DNA from: Aestuariivivens sediminicola
GTDB taxonomy: Bacteria; Bacteroidota; Bacteroidia; Flavobacteriales; Flavobacteriaceae
DNA length: 64,000 nt
Direction: 5' to 3'
Assembly (NCBI RefSeq): GCF_022662015.1
Contig: NZ_JAKMCM010000003.1
Span: 1 to 64,000, forward strand
The position numbers were made by a program, and so were the translations under genes. Under the pieces are notes generated by a model. It saw only the letters and a list, made by a program, of their open reading frames with translations, did not search any database and was not told the origin of the DNA. This document shows, piece by piece, positions 63,107 to 64,000 of the stretch. The stretch's first letter is position 1. The number at the start of each line of letters is the position of its first letter.

Positions 63107-64000
63107 ATGAAAACAAAAATGAAATTCTTAATCCTACTTCCTTTTTTTGCCCTCCTGATGCTGACTTCGTGCCAGGATGAAGTCACCGAAATTACAAGCC
63201 CCACAGAAACTGAAGCACTTGTTGCGGAATCCAATTTAACCGCTTTGGTAAGCGCTACATCAAAACGGGATGGTTCAATTGACAACATAATTGATAAAGC
63301 CAGTTGTTTGTCTATTGAACTGCCTGTCACCGTAGTAGTGAACAACCTAGAAATTATTGTCGATTCAGAAGAAGACTTTGACACTATTGAAGCAATTTTT
63401 GATGAATTTGAAGACGATGATGATTATCTGGAAATTATTTTTCCAATTACAATAATTACAGCAGATCACGAGGAAATCGTTATTCAAAATGCTGATCAGC
63501 TTGAGGACTTTGTGGAGGACTGCAGAGGAGAAAATGAAATAGATGACGATATTGAATGTATTGATTTTAAATACCCAATTTCATTTTCTATTTATGACGC
63601 GAACTTTCAGGTCATAGATGTTGTTTCTATTGAAAATGATAGGCAATTGCACCGCTTTATTAAGCGTGTGATAAACGCTGAAGTGTTTGCCAGCTTAAAT
63701 TTCCCTGTAACTATGGTCTTGTTTGATGGAACTGAAATCGTCGTTAATAACAATATGGAATTGGAAAGAACCATTGAAGAAGCAAAAGACGCCTGTGATG
63801 AGGACGATGATAACGATTATGGTGATGATGATTTTACTAAAGAACGTTTAGATAACCTTTTAATGTCCTGTCCATGGGTAGTACGCGAATTTGAACGCAA
63901 TGCGGTGAGCCTGGCAGATAATTACTTTGAATATGTGATGATATTTAAAGAAGAAAATGTGGTTAAGGTGCGTAAAAGAAATGGTGATATATTAACAGGA
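63107..64000 (+). CDS. Acidic repeat lipoprotein, divergent from the FecI locus (3' end outside window)
   Basis: At least 298 residues, still open at the window end. The signal peptide ends L-T-S-C at Cys22, and the next residues Q-D-E resemble the acidic surface-export signal of flavobacterial lipoproteins. The body has four related segments of about 43 residues, each with a beta-strand pattern such as L-P-V-T-V-V-V, F-P-I-T-I-I-T, Y-P-I-S-F-S-I and F-P-V-T-M-V-L, then E-I-V-V or similar, then an acidic helix. Asp runs (D-D-D-D, D-E-D-D-D) separate them. I recognise no named family. An in-frame ATG at 63083 is possible as the start. Its promoter shares the fecR element, so it is a likely member of the same regulon. 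Confidence 0.8.
   Translation, partial: MKTKMKFLILLPFFALLMLTSCQDEVTEITSPTETEALVAESNLTALVSATSKRDGSIDNIIDKASCLSIELPVTVVVNNLEIIVDSEEDFDTIEAIFDEFEDDDDYLEIIFPITIITADHEEIVIQNADQLEDFVEDCRGENEIDDDIECIDFKYPISFSIYDANFQVIDVVSIENDRQLHRFIKRVINAEVFASLNFPVTMVLFDGTEIVVNNNMELERTIEEAKDACDEDDDNDYGDDDFTKERLDNLLMSCPWVVREFERNAVSLADNYFEYVMIFKEENVVKVRKRNGDILTG

Overview
The window looks like chromosomal DNA from a marine-type member of the Flavobacteriaceae (phylum Bacteroidota). The evidence is the low GC content, the TAnnTTTG promoter boxes, SusC/TonB-dependent receptors with STN or carboxypeptidase-regulatory domains, FecI/FecR pairs with the Bacteroidota C-terminal domain, DUF4295 beside L28/L33, a BshC bacillithiol enzyme, and many small lipoproteins. 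I see no tRNA, rRNA, CRISPR array, insertion sequence or prophage. Most genes are ordinary core genes and keep flavobacterial gene order.

Layout. 1-383 is the right end of a 101-bp tandem repeat array that continues out of the window. 0.5-16.4 kb carries prfC, the run idi / 6-pyruvoyl-THP synthase / manA, envelope proteins, a VanX-like dipeptidase, an ECF sigma operon (9.5-10.5 kb), a FadL-type porin, htpG and a FabH-like ketosynthase. 16.7-21.2 kb has a TonB-dependent receptor and a sodium:solute symporter. 21.3-32.3 kb is a long rightward housekeeping run: recR, two glycosyltransferases, a 2-oxoacid dehydrogenase E2, an exonuclease, an FAH protein, an Hpt protein, cinA, rpmB-rpmG-DUF4295, ftsY and rimO. 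33.7-45.2 kb holds bshC, a PLP decarboxylase, guaA, a LysM/PBP1-like protein, pyrG, yidC and a MORN-like protein. 45.3-54.8 kb has a three-domain fasciclin lipoprotein, mnmA, a nitronate monooxygenase-like enzyme, a PD40 propeller protein, a MATE pump, a PAP2 phosphatase, an epimerase and meaB. 55.5-64 kb is regulatory: a second ECF sigma operon ending in a highly charged repeat protein, then a FecI-FecR-TonB receptor locus with a divergent acidic repeat lipoprotein cut by the window end.

The most interesting signals are regulatory and can be read directly from the DNA. (1) The same bipartite element, TGATTTGGGGTAGGAA-N15-TGTTWTAT, lies upstream of fecR and, on the other strand, upstream of the divergent acidic lipoprotein. 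Both look like targets of the FecI-type sigma factor, so the lipoprotein probably belongs to the same surface-signalling regulon. (2) TGTAACC-N16-CGTC occurs twice, divergently, between the ECF sigma gene at 9509 and the small DUF6249 membrane gene, which suggests autoregulation and one shared target. (3) Several genes (idi, guaA, the MATE gene) have a TAnnTTTG box only 3-4 nt before the ATG, as expected for leaderless mRNAs. (4) A perfect hairpin joined to a 21-bp tandem repeat lies upstream of rimO. Three intergenic regions have terminator hairpins without a matching gene and are candidate small RNA loci.
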